Origin: Deltaproteobacteria bacterium
GTDB lineage: Bacteria > Desulfobacterota > Syntrophorhabdia > Syntrophorhabdales > Syntrophorhabdaceae
Assembly (NCBI GenBank): GCA_022711595.1
Contig: JAKLET010000012.1
Span: forward strand, 1 to 64,000
Length of the DNA: 64,000 bases
Direction: 5' to 3'
In this document: piece after piece, positions 43,002 to 51,597 of the stretch
Layout of the letters: the number at the start of each line of letters is the position of its first letter
Numbering within the stretch: position 1 is the first letter of the stretch
Translations under genes and position numbers: made by a program
Notes under the pieces: model-generated
Seen by the model: the letters and a program-made list of their open reading frames with translations, nothing else
Database searches by the model: none
What the model was told of the DNA's origin: nothing

Positions 43002-44333
43002 ATGGCTGAAGAAAAAAAAGGAAGAGCAGTTGCGACATCCACGGCGGCGAGCATACCGAAATTCGTGCGCGGTAACCTGTCTGCAACACTTAAAGCTAAA
43101 GAAGAAGGAAAGAAAGTGGCCGCGGCCTTCATCGCTGACGGTCAGGATGAGATCATGCGTGCGATGGATATCGTGCCTGCCTGGGGTGAGAGCTATTCGG
43201 GAGTCTGTTCGGCGAAACGCCAGGCCGAGCCATATCTCCAGAAGGCCGAGTCGGATAATTTCTCCAGGTCCCTCTGCACATATGCAACCTGTAACATCGG
43301 CTTCGATATGATCCGCGAAGAACAGGGCGGGACTATGCCCGAAGGGGCGCCGTGGGGCGGCATGGCAAGGCCTGACATGATCCTCGGCAACGGGCAGCTT
43401 CTGTGCGACCCGCGGTTCAAGTGGCCCCAGGCGACACAGCATTACCTGCAGGATGTCCCCGTTTTTGTTACCAACATGTACTACCCGCCGTGGGACCCGA
43501 ATATTGATCACCACGAGCAGGAACCGATCTACGTCAAATATATCACCGAAGAGCTCCGCGAAACAGTAAAGTTCTGTGAAAAGATAACGGGTAAGAAAAT
43601 GGATTGGGACCGCCTCGCGGCAACGGTCGAACTTTCAGACAAAACCTGGGACCTTTTCATCGACACCTACGAACTGCGCAAGCACATCCCGACACCGATG
43701 GATACCGGCGACGCCATGAACACCATGGTCCCGCTGACCTTCAATCTCGGGACACAGGAGGCATATGATTTTTATGTCAACCTCAACGCGGAGCTGAAAC
43801 AGAAGATCGCCGACGGTGTGGGCGTGGCCGATCCTGAAAAATACAGGGTCATCTGGGCCGCGGGCCTGCCGAGCTGGTTCGCGCTGGGAGATTTCCAGTA
43901 TTTCAACGGCAAGGGCGTTGTGTTCCCCGTGGAAGTGACCTATCGCGGCTGCGAGAAGATAGAGCGCCTTGACCTGCCGAAGACGAACGATCCCCTGGAA
44001 CATATCGCCTGGAGATGGGTGCGTTACTGGACACATTGGTATGACGCGGCAAAAAAACGTTCCGGCTCCACTCCCAAGGTCGAGCGGATCATTGAGTATA
44101 TCGAGGATTATAAGTGCGACGGCGCGGTCTTCCATTCCGCCTTCTCATGCAGAAGCTGGCACGCCGGCATCATGCAGCAGGCCGCCACGCTGAAAAACGT
44201 TTACAAGGACATCCCCATCCTGATCATGGAGGGTGATATTGTTGACATCAGCTCCTATAACGAGGCAGACACCCATAACAGGATAGACGCCTTCATTGAG
44301 ACTCTCGCGGCTTACAAGAAGAGACAGGGCTAA
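43002..44333 (+). CDS. Benzoyl-CoA reductase-type iron-sulfur subunit, BcrB/BzdO-like
   Basis: 443 residues, longer than the partner subunit as expected for BcrB/BzdO. Family cysteines are seen in RSLCTYATCNIG and HSAFSCRSWH. The conserved ADGQDEIMRAMDIVPAWGE near residue 45 and the C-terminal IPILIMEGDIVD segment also fit. It pairs with the upstream subunit to form the substrate-binding module. The gap from the preceding stop is 20 bases with GAGAGGAG before the ATG. Confidence 0.82.
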   Translation: MAEEKKGRAVATSTAASIPKFVRGNLSATLKAKEEGKKVAAAFIADGQDEIMRAMDIVPAWGESYSGVCSAKRQAEPYLQKAESDNFSRSLCTYATCNIGFDMIREEQGGTMPEGAPWGGMARPDMILGNGQLLCDPRFKWPQATQHYLQDVPVFVTNMYYPPWDPNIDHHEQEPIYVKYITEELRETVKFCEKITGKKMDWDRLAATVELSDKTWDLFIDTYELRKHIPTPMDTGDAMNTMVPLTFNLGTQEAYDFYVNLNAELKQKIADGVGVADPEKYRVIWAAGLPSWFALGDFQYFNGKGVVFPVEVTYRGCEKIERLDLPKTNDPLEHIAWRWVRYWTHWYDAAKKRSGSTPKVERIIEYIEDYKCDGAVFHSAFSCRSWHAGIMQQAATLKNVYKDIPILIMEGDIVDISSYNEADTHNRIDAFIETLAAYKKRQG

Positions 44334-44371
44334 ATCAAGAGGTCTTAAGGAAGTACATAGGAGCAGTACGA

Positions 44372-45211
44372 ATGGATTATTTTGCCGGTGTCGATATCGG
44401 GTCCACCATGACAAAGGTGGTCATCATGAGCGACAGGATAGAAGCATCGCTCATAGGGCCTACGGGTCCTGAACACCGGAAACTTGCGAACAGAGTGATG
44501 GAGGAGGCGCTCGGCAAGGCGCGCCTTACCTTTGAAGACCTGAAATACATAGTTGCGACTGGATACGGCAGGATCAACGTTCCCTTTGCAGACCGACAGA
44601 TCACTGAAATCACCTGCCACGCGAAAGGCTTGCATAGCCTCCTCCCCACTGTAAAAACGGTCGTCGACGTCGGCGGCCAGGACAGCAAGGGTATCAAGAT
44701 ACAGAACGGCAAAGTGATGAACTTTGTCATGAACGACAAATGTGCCGCCGGTACGGGGCGCTTCCTTGAGATCATTGCCGATTCCCTTGGTGTGCCCCTC
44801 GAAAAGATAGGTGAGATATCACTGGCCGCTGAAAGAATAGCGGCAGTGAGCAGTACCTGCACGGTCTTCGCGGAACAGGAGATCATATCACGCCTTGCCA
44901 GCGGAGAGCCTATTGCCAATCTTATTGCGGGAATTCACGACGCCGTCGCCACCCGGATCAGCTCGCTGGTAAAAAAACTGAATGTGGAGCCTGATATCGC
45001 TGTTACCGGCGGAGGGGCCAAGAACATCGGTCTTGTCAGGGCACTGGAATCGAAATTCGGATGCCCGCTCCTGGTACCGCCGGAGCCTCTTATAACGGGT
45101 GCCCTCGGCGCCGCGCTGATGGGAAAGGACATATGCGACAAGTACGCCGCAGAAGGGCAGAAGCCCACCCGAAGCAGCCGAGGCCTCGAGGAGGCGACAT
45201 TCTTCAAATGA
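44372..45211 (+). CDS. Benzoyl-CoA reductase-type activator ATPase subunit 1
   Basis: 279 residues of the acetate/sugar kinase-Hsc70-actin fold (BadF/BcrA/D family): phosphate-1 motif DYFAGVDIGSTMTKVVI, phosphate-2 VVDVGGQDSKGIKI, and the adenosine motif TGGGAKNIGLV. Cluster cysteines shared by the ATPase dimer are in NDKCAAGTGRFLE and SSTCTVFAEQE. It couples ATP hydrolysis to electron transfer into the catalytic subunits. Its short length, like that of the next gene, resembles the Bzd-type enzyme rather than the Bcr/Bad type, in which one ATPase subunit is much longer. Confidence 0.85.
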   Translation: MDYFAGVDIGSTMTKVVIMSDRIEASLIGPTGPEHRKLANRVMEEALGKARLTFEDLKYIVATGYGRINVPFADRQITEITCHAKGLHSLLPTVKTVVDVGGQDSKGIKIQNGKVMNFVMNDKCAAGTGRFLEIIADSLGVPLEKIGEISLAAERIAAVSSTCTVFAEQEIISRLASGEPIANLIAGIHDAVATRISSLVKKLNVEPDIAVTGGGAKNIGLVRALESKFGCPLLVPPEPLITGALGAALMGKDICDKYAAEGQKPTRSSRGLEEATFFK

Positions 45212-45222
45212 GGTTTTATTAG

Positions 45223-45996
45223 ATGGCTTTTGTACTCGGTATAGATGTTGGATCAGGTTTTTCGAAGGCCGTTGTTCTGGAGGGCGGCGTTATACGGTCC
45301 TTCGCCCTCATGCCTTCAGGAGGCGATTACCGGGAAGCCGGCCGCATGATATCACAGGAGACCCTCCGGAAGACAGACCTGACCATGGACGACATTGTTT
45401 ATACCGTTGCTACCGGCTATGGCGGGAACATGGTCGATCTTGCCGATCAGACCGCCACCGATATCTCGTGCAACGCGATGGGCGTGAATCATCTTTTCCC
45501 CTCCGTCAGGACCGTCATTGATGTGGGCGCCCAGTACTCAAGGGCGATCCGGCTGGACGATGCCGGAAGGATCGCGAACTTCATAATGAACGAGAAGTGC
45601 GCCGGGGGGAGCGGAAAGTTCCTTCAGGTTGCCGCACGGATACTTCACATAAACGTGAGCGATATCGGGGAACTTTCCCAGAACGCTTTAAAGCCCGTCG
45701 AGTTCACGACGGGATGTGCTGTCTTTGCCGAATCGGAGGCGGTATCGCGTATCTCCGAAGGGGCTTCTCCTGCCGATATCCTTGCCGGAATCCACAATGC
45801 CATGGCTTCCAAGATCGTCACCCTTGTGACCCGTGTGGGTCTTGCCCCGGACTGCGCCGTGACGGGGGGCGGTGCTAAAGACATGGGCCTGGTCAGGGCT
45901 ATCGAGACCGAGCTGGGCAAAAAGGTCTTTGTACCCGATGAACCCCAGATCACCGCGGCGCTGGGCGCGGCGCTCATAGCCAGCCAGCAGCTTTAA
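45223..45996 (+). CDS. Benzoyl-CoA reductase-type activator ATPase subunit 2
   Basis: 257 residues, paralogue of the previous gene. GIDVGSGFSKAVVLEGG, VIDVGAQYSRAIRLDD and TGGGAKDMGLVRAIE are the three nucleotide-binding motifs; cluster cysteines are in NEKCAGGSGKFLQ and TTGCAVFAESE. Two distinct ATPases in tandem point to a heterodimeric activator, as in class I benzoyl-CoA reductases; 2-hydroxyacyl-CoA dehydratases normally use one homodimeric activator. Spacing to the preceding stop is 11 bases. Last gene of the operon; no ferredoxin or ring-hydrolysis genes follow. Confidence 0.83.
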   Translation: MAFVLGIDVGSGFSKAVVLEGGVIRSFALMPSGGDYREAGRMISQETLRKTDLTMDDIVYTVATGYGGNMVDLADQTATDISCNAMGVNHLFPSVRTVIDVGAQYSRAIRLDDAGRIANFIMNEKCAGGSGKFLQVAARILHINVSDIGELSQNALKPVEFTTGCAVFAESEAVSRISEGASPADILAGIHNAMASKIVTLVTRVGLAPDCAVTGGGAKDMGLVRAIETELGKKVFVPDEPQITAALGAALIASQQL

Positions 45997-46102
45997 ACGG
46001 TTCCGGGCGTTTCCCTGTTCCATCGGTCCACTCTCCCTCTTTTCTTGACAAACGCCGGTCATACATGAGAAATCCATAGGTATCACATTAAAAGGAGCTG
46101 TT

Positions 46103-46651
46103 ATGAAAAAGGGTGCATTGATCTTCTTCGCGGTTATGTTCATGGTCGTCGTATTTGCCTGTATGCCCGCCGGCGCCGTCAAGCCCTGCGATATTTACAC
46201 AAAGGCCGACGCGGAGGCCTTCTTCAAGGAGAAGGTCTCATCACAGAGGGCCGATAAGACCGCGGCGCCCGCCGGCAACAGCTGCAGCTACTTTTACAAG
46301 AAAAAGGGCGGCACGTTCAGCATGAAACTGAGGGTTTCCTCGACAGATGAGATCAAAAACGAAGGTATCTTCAATTCCGCCAAAGATTATTTTGAAAGGC
46401 AGAAGAAGGCCCGCATAAAGAGCGGCAGCGCTCAGAAGAGTCTGAAGATGGTCCCGGGAGTGGGCGACGAAGCCTTCTGGAGCGGCAGCTCCCTCTGGAT
46501 CGTCAAGGGTGATAATCTCATAAATATCGCGGTCCGCACCGAACTCACCGGGAGTTTTAAGAACAGGGACGCAATGGATAAGGCACGTGAGGAGCAGGAC
46601 CTCGACCAGTCCAAAAAGGTTGCAGAGAAGTTCCTGTCGAAGATGAAATAA
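46103..46651 (+). CDS. Secreted protein of unknown function
   Basis: 182 residues with signal peptide (FFAVMFMVVVFACMPAGA). The mature domain has two cysteines (PCDIYTKADAEAFF, GNSCSYFYKKKGG), then VPGVGDEAFWSGSSLWIVKGDNLINI, a pattern shared by several lipoprotein/secreted families of DUF3558-like type. I cannot name a function. AAAAGGAG precedes the ATG. It lies 21 bases upstream of the next secreted protein gene, so they are probably co-transcribed. Confidence 0.65.
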   Translation: MKKGALIFFAVMFMVVVFACMPAGAVKPCDIYTKADAEAFFKEKVSSQRADKTAAPAGNSCSYFYKKKGGTFSMKLRVSSTDEIKNEGIFNSAKDYFERQKKARIKSGSAQKSLKMVPGVGDEAFWSGSSLWIVKGDNLINIAVRTELTGSFKNRDAMDKAREEQDLDQSKKVAEKFLSKMK

Positions 46652-46680
46652 GACCGGGACCGCTAAAAAGGATGACCACC

Positions 46681-47640
46681 ATGAATATGCTGAAAAGTTA
46701 TGTGCTGTGCCTTCTGTTCATTGCGGTGTTTTTTTCAAACACCCTGGCAGGGGAACGGGTGCAGGCGAAACCGGATGATCTATCTCCCCCTGTGCGGGGA
46801 TTGAGGATCACCGGCATCGAGATGTTGAAAGAACAGGTGTATGCCCTGGTTTCAGTCGAATTCCCAAAGGAATGGCCGAACCCGAAATTCACCGTGGAAG
46901 TGAGCGGGAAACCGATGAGGTCGCGGATCCAGTCCGGCGGTTTTTCGACGGACCGAGCAGTCTCCGGCATCCTTTTTGTCCCGGGAAAGGCAGGCAGCAA
47001 GTCGGTGACGGTCAAGATCGTTGCGGATGGGAAAAAGGCCGAGGCAAAGACCGTCCTCGACTGGAAACCGGGACCTTTCCTGACAATCTTGCAGCATACA
47101 GGTGACCGGGAGATGATCTTTGCAAAAGAGAAATTCACTCTCCTGGCGGCCAACATCAATGATGTGATGGTGCTTTTGAACGGCAACGATGTCTATTCAA
47201 AAGTGTCAGGCGGTGACATGACCCTGCGTTCCTTCGAACCGGTATGGAAGAAAGGCAAGAACACCCTCACGGTAATTGCGAAGGGCCCCGGGGGAAGCGC
47301 CAGCGCCAGGAACTACACCTTTTTCTACCTCGGCGGCGGCGGAGCCCTTGCCGTGGATGAAACGGCGGTTCTCTGTTACGGCCGGGAAGGGAGCAAGAGC
47401 GGTCCTTTCTACGACCTCTTTGTTGAAGGGGACACCGTTACCCCGGGAAAGGAAGCGGCCGCACAGGTCTATGCCCTGGACAAGGAAGGCTGGCTTGCCA
47501 GCGAAACACGTCTCACCCGGGAGTTCAAGGGCAGGCAGGCGGGGACATCAAAGATACGCGTCATGGTAAAACATCATTTCCTGGGGAGCATGGAACAGGA
47601 GAGGGAGATGACGATAACAGTAAAAGAAAGTAACAGGTAA
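46681..47640 (+). CDS. Secreted beta-sandwich protein of unknown function
   Basis: 319 residues: signal peptide (YVLCLLFIAVFFSNTLAG), then at least two immunoglobulin-like beta domains, e.g. GKAGSKSVTVKIVADG, KKGKNTLTVIAKGPGGSASA and TSKIRVMVKHHFLG. No cysteine pairs or catalytic motif. It could be a periplasmic scaffold or surface protein. The ATG at 46681 has AAAAAGG nine bases upstream; ATG 46672 is an alternative. Confidence 0.6.
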   Translation: MNMLKSYVLCLLFIAVFFSNTLAGERVQAKPDDLSPPVRGLRITGIEMLKEQVYALVSVEFPKEWPNPKFTVEVSGKPMRSRIQSGGFSTDRAVSGILFVPGKAGSKSVTVKIVADGKKAEAKTVLDWKPGPFLTILQHTGDREMIFAKEKFTLLAANINDVMVLLNGNDVYSKVSGGDMTLRSFEPVWKKGKNTLTVIAKGPGGSASARNYTFFYLGGGGALAVDETAVLCYGREGSKSGPFYDLFVEGDTVTPGKEAAAQVYALDKEGWLASETRLTREFKGRQAGTSKIRVMVKHHFLGSMEQEREMTITVKESNR

Positions 47641-47860
47641 TAGGTTATAGGTTATAGGCCATGGGAAAGGAAAGAAAGTTATTCACATGGCCACTTTTTT
47701 TGTTTTTCCTATAACCCATTATCCATCACCCATCACCCATTACCCATCACCCATCACCCATCACCCATCACCCATCACCCATCACCCATCACCCATCACC
47801 CATCACCCATCACCCATCACCCATCACCCATCACCCATCACCCATCACCCATCACCTTTC
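47639..47860. repeat. Heptamer array (CCCATCA, about 19-20 copies) with inverted GGTTATA arm
   Basis: After the stop at 47640 come three TAGGTTA units (47641-47658). The segment 47708-47721 is complementary to 47639-47652 and leads into an almost pure array of the heptamer CCCATCA up to about 47856, ending eight bases before the rhodanese stop. The site is between convergent genes and can form a hairpin at its left end. The same GGTTATA and CCATCACC words reappear at 51399-51548. Confidence 0.9.
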
Positions 47861-47863
47861 TTG

Positions 47864-48760
47864 TTAAGGTTCTGTCGGTGCGTTGGGATCTTTCATCCAC
47901 TCTTCCGATGAACCGTCGTAGCTTTTCACGTTCTTGTAACCGAGTACGTCACTCATGATAAAGACCCAGACACTGCACAGTCTCCCCGTATCGCAGTACA
48001 CGATGATCTCTTTCGAGGTGTCGGTGCCGACTGCTTTCGCGGCAAGGTCGGAGAGTTCCTTCCTGTTCTTGAATGTTCCATCCTTATTGTATGCTGCCAT
48101 GGCGGGGAGATTGACCGCACTTTTTATTCTGCCCGCTTTTGCTACGAAATCAAGCTTCTGTTTGCCTTCGTAAAAATCGGCCCCCCTCGCATCGACAATG
48201 ACTGCCTTGCCGATGGCACCGATCACATGACCTTTTTTAGCGAATATCGCTTCGTTGACCTTTACCTGATATTTTGTCTGTTTCGGTTTCACCGCATCCG
48301 TGGAAAGGGGTTTTTTGTCGGATTTCCACTTATCGTAGCCTCCGTCCAGGACCGCCACATTCTCAATCCCGGCGTACCTGAGCGTCCACGCGACCCTGGT
48401 GATGCCGGAACGGTTCGGGGGAAGATCGGCATCGCCCACGACAACTACGAGGGAGTCAGGGCTTATACCGGCCGAACCTATTATGTCCGCGAGATCATCG
48501 AGGGGTGGAATTTCGTTTCTCAGGCCGGTCTTCATCACGGCCCAGGTATTGAAAAAGACATTGACGGCCCCGGGTATATGCCCGGTTTTATAGTCCTCGA
48601 CCTTCCTGATATCGACGATCACAAGTTTCGGGTTGTTCATGTTCTTTGCCAGCCAGTCGGTAGATACCACGGGCTCTATGTCCCTCGCGGCGGACACAAA
48701 AGGAATGAGCAGCATTGATATGAAAACAAAGATAGTACAGTATAAAACTCCTCTTTTCAT
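47864..48760 (-). CDS. Secreted two-domain rhodanese (sulfurtransferase family)
   Basis: 298 residues: signal peptide (VFISMLLIPFVSAARD), an N-terminal rhodanese domain (VDIRKVEDYKTGHIPGAVNV, then VLDGGYDKWK) and a C-terminal domain with the active-site loop YCDTGRLCSVWVF, containing a candidate catalytic cysteine, and GSSEEWMKDP. It may transfer or bind sulfur, or selenium, in the periplasm. It lies 12 bases downstream of the probable selenocysteine cytochrome gene and is surely co-transcribed with it. From memory, Geobacter outer-membrane conduit clusters also pair a rhodanese-like protein with a multihaem cytochrome; this was not checked. Confidence 0.87.
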   Translation of the reverse strand: MKRGVLYCTIFVFISMLLIPFVSAARDIEPVVSTDWLAKNMNNPKLVIVDIRKVEDYKTGHIPGAVNVFFNTWAVMKTGLRNEIPPLDDLADIIGSAGISPDSLVVVVGDADLPPNRSGITRVAWTLRYAGIENVAVLDGGYDKWKSDKKPLSTDAVKPKQTKYQVKVNEAIFAKKGHVIGAIGKAVIVDARGADFYEGKQKLDFVAKAGRIKSAVNLPAMAAYNKDGTFKNRKELSDLAAKAVGTDTSKEIIVYCDTGRLCSVWVFIMSDVLGYKNVKSYDGSSEEWMKDPNAPTEP

Positions 48761-48772
48761 CGGGTGCCTCCT

Positions 48773-50038
48773 TTATTTTATTGGCTTTGGAGTATAAAGC
48801 AAAAGCTCGTTCGCTTTTGAACCGTTCTTGAGAAGCTTGTCTTTGGTGAGAAAGTCCTGTTTTTCAACGTGGCAGATCTCGCAGGAGCGCGTCCGCTCGG
48901 TCCTTTTCTTGATATTGTGCGTCGCCGCGTCCCAGTAATTTGGGAGCGCGTCGTACTTTTCCATGGCAATCCCCGCAGCCTTAAAGGTGTTTCTGACAGT
49001 GGGGATGACCCGAAGGGTGGTGACGGTCTTTTTATCTCTCGGGCTCAGGCCCAGGATAAAGCCGGGCTTTGATGTGGCGCCTTTTCCCAGGTGGCAGTCA
49101 TAGCAGTTCCTGTAAGTGCCGCCGGAGTGACAGGCATAGCAGCTCACCCTGTTATTATGCTGTGCGTGGGAGGTTTTCGCCTTTTCCGTTTTTTCGTCGC
49201 CGATTTTATGGCATCCCGTGCACGACGGTTTTTCCTTCACCTCTTTCTTGGTTTTATATACCGATGCGGTACCGTGGAACTCAGCTTTTTTGTGACAGTC
49301 AAGGCAGGTCATGCCCTTCTGGTAATGGACGTCGGCCGAGCCGCCGTAATCACCGGTGTATTCGGGGTATACCCGGCCGCCGTGGCACATGGCGCAGGTC
49401 TTTCCGTCATCCTTTTTAACGAACTGGTGGTTCTTGATGAACCCCGTGGTGATGCCGCCTATCTTCGGAGACATAACGTGGCAGTCGCCGCAGGAGGCGT
49501 GGCAGCTTCTGCATGATTTCTGGAAGACCTTTTCGTCGAATATCTTCTGTTCCTTGGAGGAGAACCTGCCCGAGACGCCGTGCCTGAGGCCCGCGGTTGT
49601 GAAGTGCAGCGAATCTTTATATGTTTTTGCGACATTGTCGTGGCATTTTCCGCATATCTTGAGGTCTGACGAGGGCCTTTTCACGAACCCGGCATGGGCC
49701 TTTTCCCTTGATACGCCCTTTTCATCGCCTTTATGGCATGACGCGCACCCATCAACGAAATGCGGGTCTGCATCGATGAGTTTTTTATCCACAAGGAATG
49801 CCTTGTATTTGAGTTCCGCCGGCACCGACGGAGGGGCTCCGGCTCACCCCTCACCCTCTTCCATGATCACCCTGGGAGGTTTATGGAGGGATTTGAGCAG
49901 CTGGTCGTTGGTGTGGCATTTCACGCAGCTTGATTCAGCTCCGTATGTTAAAAACGGGAGCACAAAAGTGCCCGCAAGGAGAAAAATGCTGATCAATGGG
50001 AAAAAACTGGTATATCTTTCCAGGCGGGGATTTTTCAT
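48773..50038 (-). CDS. Eleven-haem c-type cytochrome with in-frame TGA, probable selenoprotein
   Basis: The reading frame from ATG 50038 (AAGGTG upstream) encodes a signal peptide (FPLISIFLLAGTFVLPFLTYG) and one CVKCH haem site, then meets TGA at 49846-49844 and continues in the same frame, with no indel, through ten further CxxCH sites (CASCH, CGKCH, CRSCH, CGDCH, CAMCH, CLDCH, CTGCH, CYACH, CYDCH, CEICH). Read through, it has 421 residues with position 65 as selenocysteine (EEGEG-U-AGAPPS). A SECIS-like hairpin follows the TGA. The protein is secreted and probably carries electrons in the periplasm or at the outer membrane. A rhodanese gene follows 12 bases downstream. Conventional callers would split it at 49844 and 49825. 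Confidence 0.85.
49816..49846 (-). promoter_or_regulatory. In-frame UGA with bacterial SECIS-like hairpin
   Basis: After the TGA (49846-49844) the mRNA reads CCTCCG-TCGGTGC-CGGCGG (49834-49816): a stem with one T-C mismatch and a seven-base loop containing GGU. The GGU is at nucleotides 18-20 after the UGA; in E. coli fdhF it is at 19-21. Loop GGU at that distance is the SelB-recognition hallmark. This is a hand-folded prediction. Confidence 0.65.
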
Positions 50039-50141
50039 GGACACCTTAAGAAAGGTTAGCGATGCGGGGAGATTTTGTCAAGAGCCGCCGGAAAGATCCA
50101 GAGTTGAAAGGCACGAGGCACGAAAAAAAACAAGATCAGGA

Positions 50142-51323
50142 TCAGAATTCGGAGAAGAGAGCGGAGAAGTCTATCCCCCCGATCACTGTTTCCCTGTATT
50201 TTTCCCCTATTGACCGGCGGGCCTCCATGAGATCGGCCGACTTGACCCCGTTTTCCAGAGAACAATACGTCTCGACGTAGGCGGTGAGGTCGTCTACAAC
50301 CTTTGCCATCTTTCCGTCGCGCGGATTGAAACGGTCTTCGTTATATTCACGGGATATCGTGTCCGTTTCGATCTTGAGGGTTTTGCCTTCAATCGTGACA
50401 ACGCTGGAGAATTCATCTTCCGTGAACATTTTCATCTCCCGGTGCCATTCGCCGGGTATGAGATTGAAGACCTCCTTGTCCATTTGTTCTTTTTCGTATG
50501 CCTTGATGAGCGAGTCGAGGCCTTCGATGGAACGCTTGACGGGAGAGATGATATCCCTGGTAAGCACCTCCGGCAGGTCGTGGAAAAGACCGGTGAAATA
50601 ATTATTGAAACATCGTTTCGGGCAAGCCCCTAACTTGAGCGAAAAAAGGTAGGAAAGAATGGCCACGATCAGCATGTGCCCGAGGACCGACGTTCTGGGT
50701 ATCATGTTTATATGGCTCCAGCGGTATTGGAAACGAAGCTGTCCGCACAAATCCATGAAATTCCTGTATTTCTCGTACAGGGCAAGCTGCTGGATGCCGG
50801 CCAGGTCATAATAGCGCTCCTGCTTTTGCTGGAGGAAACCCTTGATGGCAGGTATCTCATAACCGGAGGGGTTTGCCCTTTCGATAATGTCGAATTCCCA
50901 GCGGGTGGCGTAAAAGTGGGCCGCGCCGAGCACCCGCTTGTTTATGGTGTTGTCCGTGCTGGAGAAATAATGCCTGAAGCGACCGACGAAGTCCTGCCCC
51001 AAGGGGGAGATGACAGGCTCCAGTTTTTTGTAGACCCACTTCGTCAGTTCCTCGTACTTTTTCCGGTCTTCCTTGATCCTGTTGAATATCTGGGGCTTCA
51101 GGTCCGTTATGACAAGTCTCTCGAGGAACTCGAAAAGCCCGCCTTCGATCACTTCCAGCCAGTTGAACCCTTTCTTCGATTCCTCAAACTTGCCCAGGAA
51201 ATAGGCGATGGTCATTTTATGCGCCTGTTTGTCCAGTTCCTTGAGCTCAACAGGCCGTATCTTGTCATTCCAGCGCTGCATGGCAGCGGCACTGAATATC
51301 TCCAGGATGAATTCCTTGGTCAT
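50142..51323 (-). CDS. HD-domain protein (YfbR-like HD family)
   Basis: 393 residues. Two repeats of the HD fold can be argued; the clearer one has SVLGHMLIVAILSYLFSL with a metal-ligand histidine, then YFTGLFHDLPEVLTRDIISP with the HD pair and following acidic residues. This matches HD-type phosphohydrolases acting on nucleotides; the substrate is unknown. It is monocistronic, with a 270-base repeat-rich region upstream. Confidence 0.82.
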   Translation of the reverse strand: MTKEFILEIFSAAAMQRWNDKIRPVELKELDKQAHKMTIAYFLGKFEESKKGFNWLEVIEGGLFEFLERLVITDLKPQIFNRIKEDRKKYEELTKWVYKKLEPVISPLGQDFVGRFRHYFSSTDNTINKRVLGAAHFYATRWEFDIIERANPSGYEIPAIKGFLQQKQERYYDLAGIQQLALYEKYRNFMDLCGQLRFQYRWSHINMIPRTSVLGHMLIVAILSYLFSLKLGACPKRCFNNYFTGLFHDLPEVLTRDIISPVKRSIEGLDSLIKAYEKEQMDKEVFNLIPGEWHREMKMFTEDEFSSVVTIEGKTLKIETDTISREYNEDRFNPRDGKMAKVVDDLTAYVETYCSLENGVKSADLMEARRSIGEKYRETVIGGIDFSALFSEF

Positions 51324-51398
51324 GTTTCCCCTTTCTTTCCATTATTTTAAAAAATATAGAGGAAGAAAGAAAGGGGAAACGGCTGATGGGAAGAAGAC

Positions 51399-51548
51399 AG
51401 GTGATGGGTTATAGGTTATTGGTTATGGGAAAAACTATCAGGTTTGTCCGGTTGAAAATATTCAAGTCTTTAACTGAAGAAACTGAATAAACCGGAAAAA
51501 CCATACAAACGGATTTTCCAACCATCACCTATAACCTATAACCTATAA
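51399..51548. repeat. Inverted pair of GGTTATA / CCATCACC repeats with nested 9-nt words
   Basis: Left arm 51399-51429 (GTGATGGGTTATAGGTTATT...) is complementary to the right arm 51522-51547 (CCATCACCTATAACCTATAA...). Between them lies a second pair, GGTTTGTCCGGTTGAAAAT against AACTGAATAAACCGG, with 9-base periodicity. This makes nested long hairpins, and shares units with the 47.7 kb array. Confidence 0.75.
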
Positions 51549-51551
51549 ATC

Positions 51552-51579
51552 AAAAAGGCTGCCCGGAGGCAGCCTTTTT
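51552..51579. terminator. Bidirectional intrinsic terminator
   Basis: AAAAA, then GGCTGCC-CGGA-GGCAGCC, then TTTTT: a perfect 7-bp GC-rich stem with A- and T-runs on both sides. It lies 19 bases after the stop of the DUF35 gene on the minus strand. Confidence 0.92.
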
Positions 51580-51597
51580 GATTGCATTGCGTTTTCG

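Noticed and set aside
47700-47860. Array considered as CRISPR
   Set aside because: Units are 7 nt with no spacers and there are no cas genes.
47687-47911. Open frame translating the heptamer array as a Pro-Ser-Ile-Thr-His repeat protein
   Set aside because: A 7-nt repeat keeps a frame open by chance; the frame runs antisense into the rhodanese gene and has no ribosome site.
49825-49846. Ordinary nonsense mutation splitting the cytochrome
   Set aside because: Possible, but less likely: no other lesion in 421 codons, phase is unchanged, and a GGU-loop hairpin stands at the proper distance. Kept as an alternative, not the main reading.
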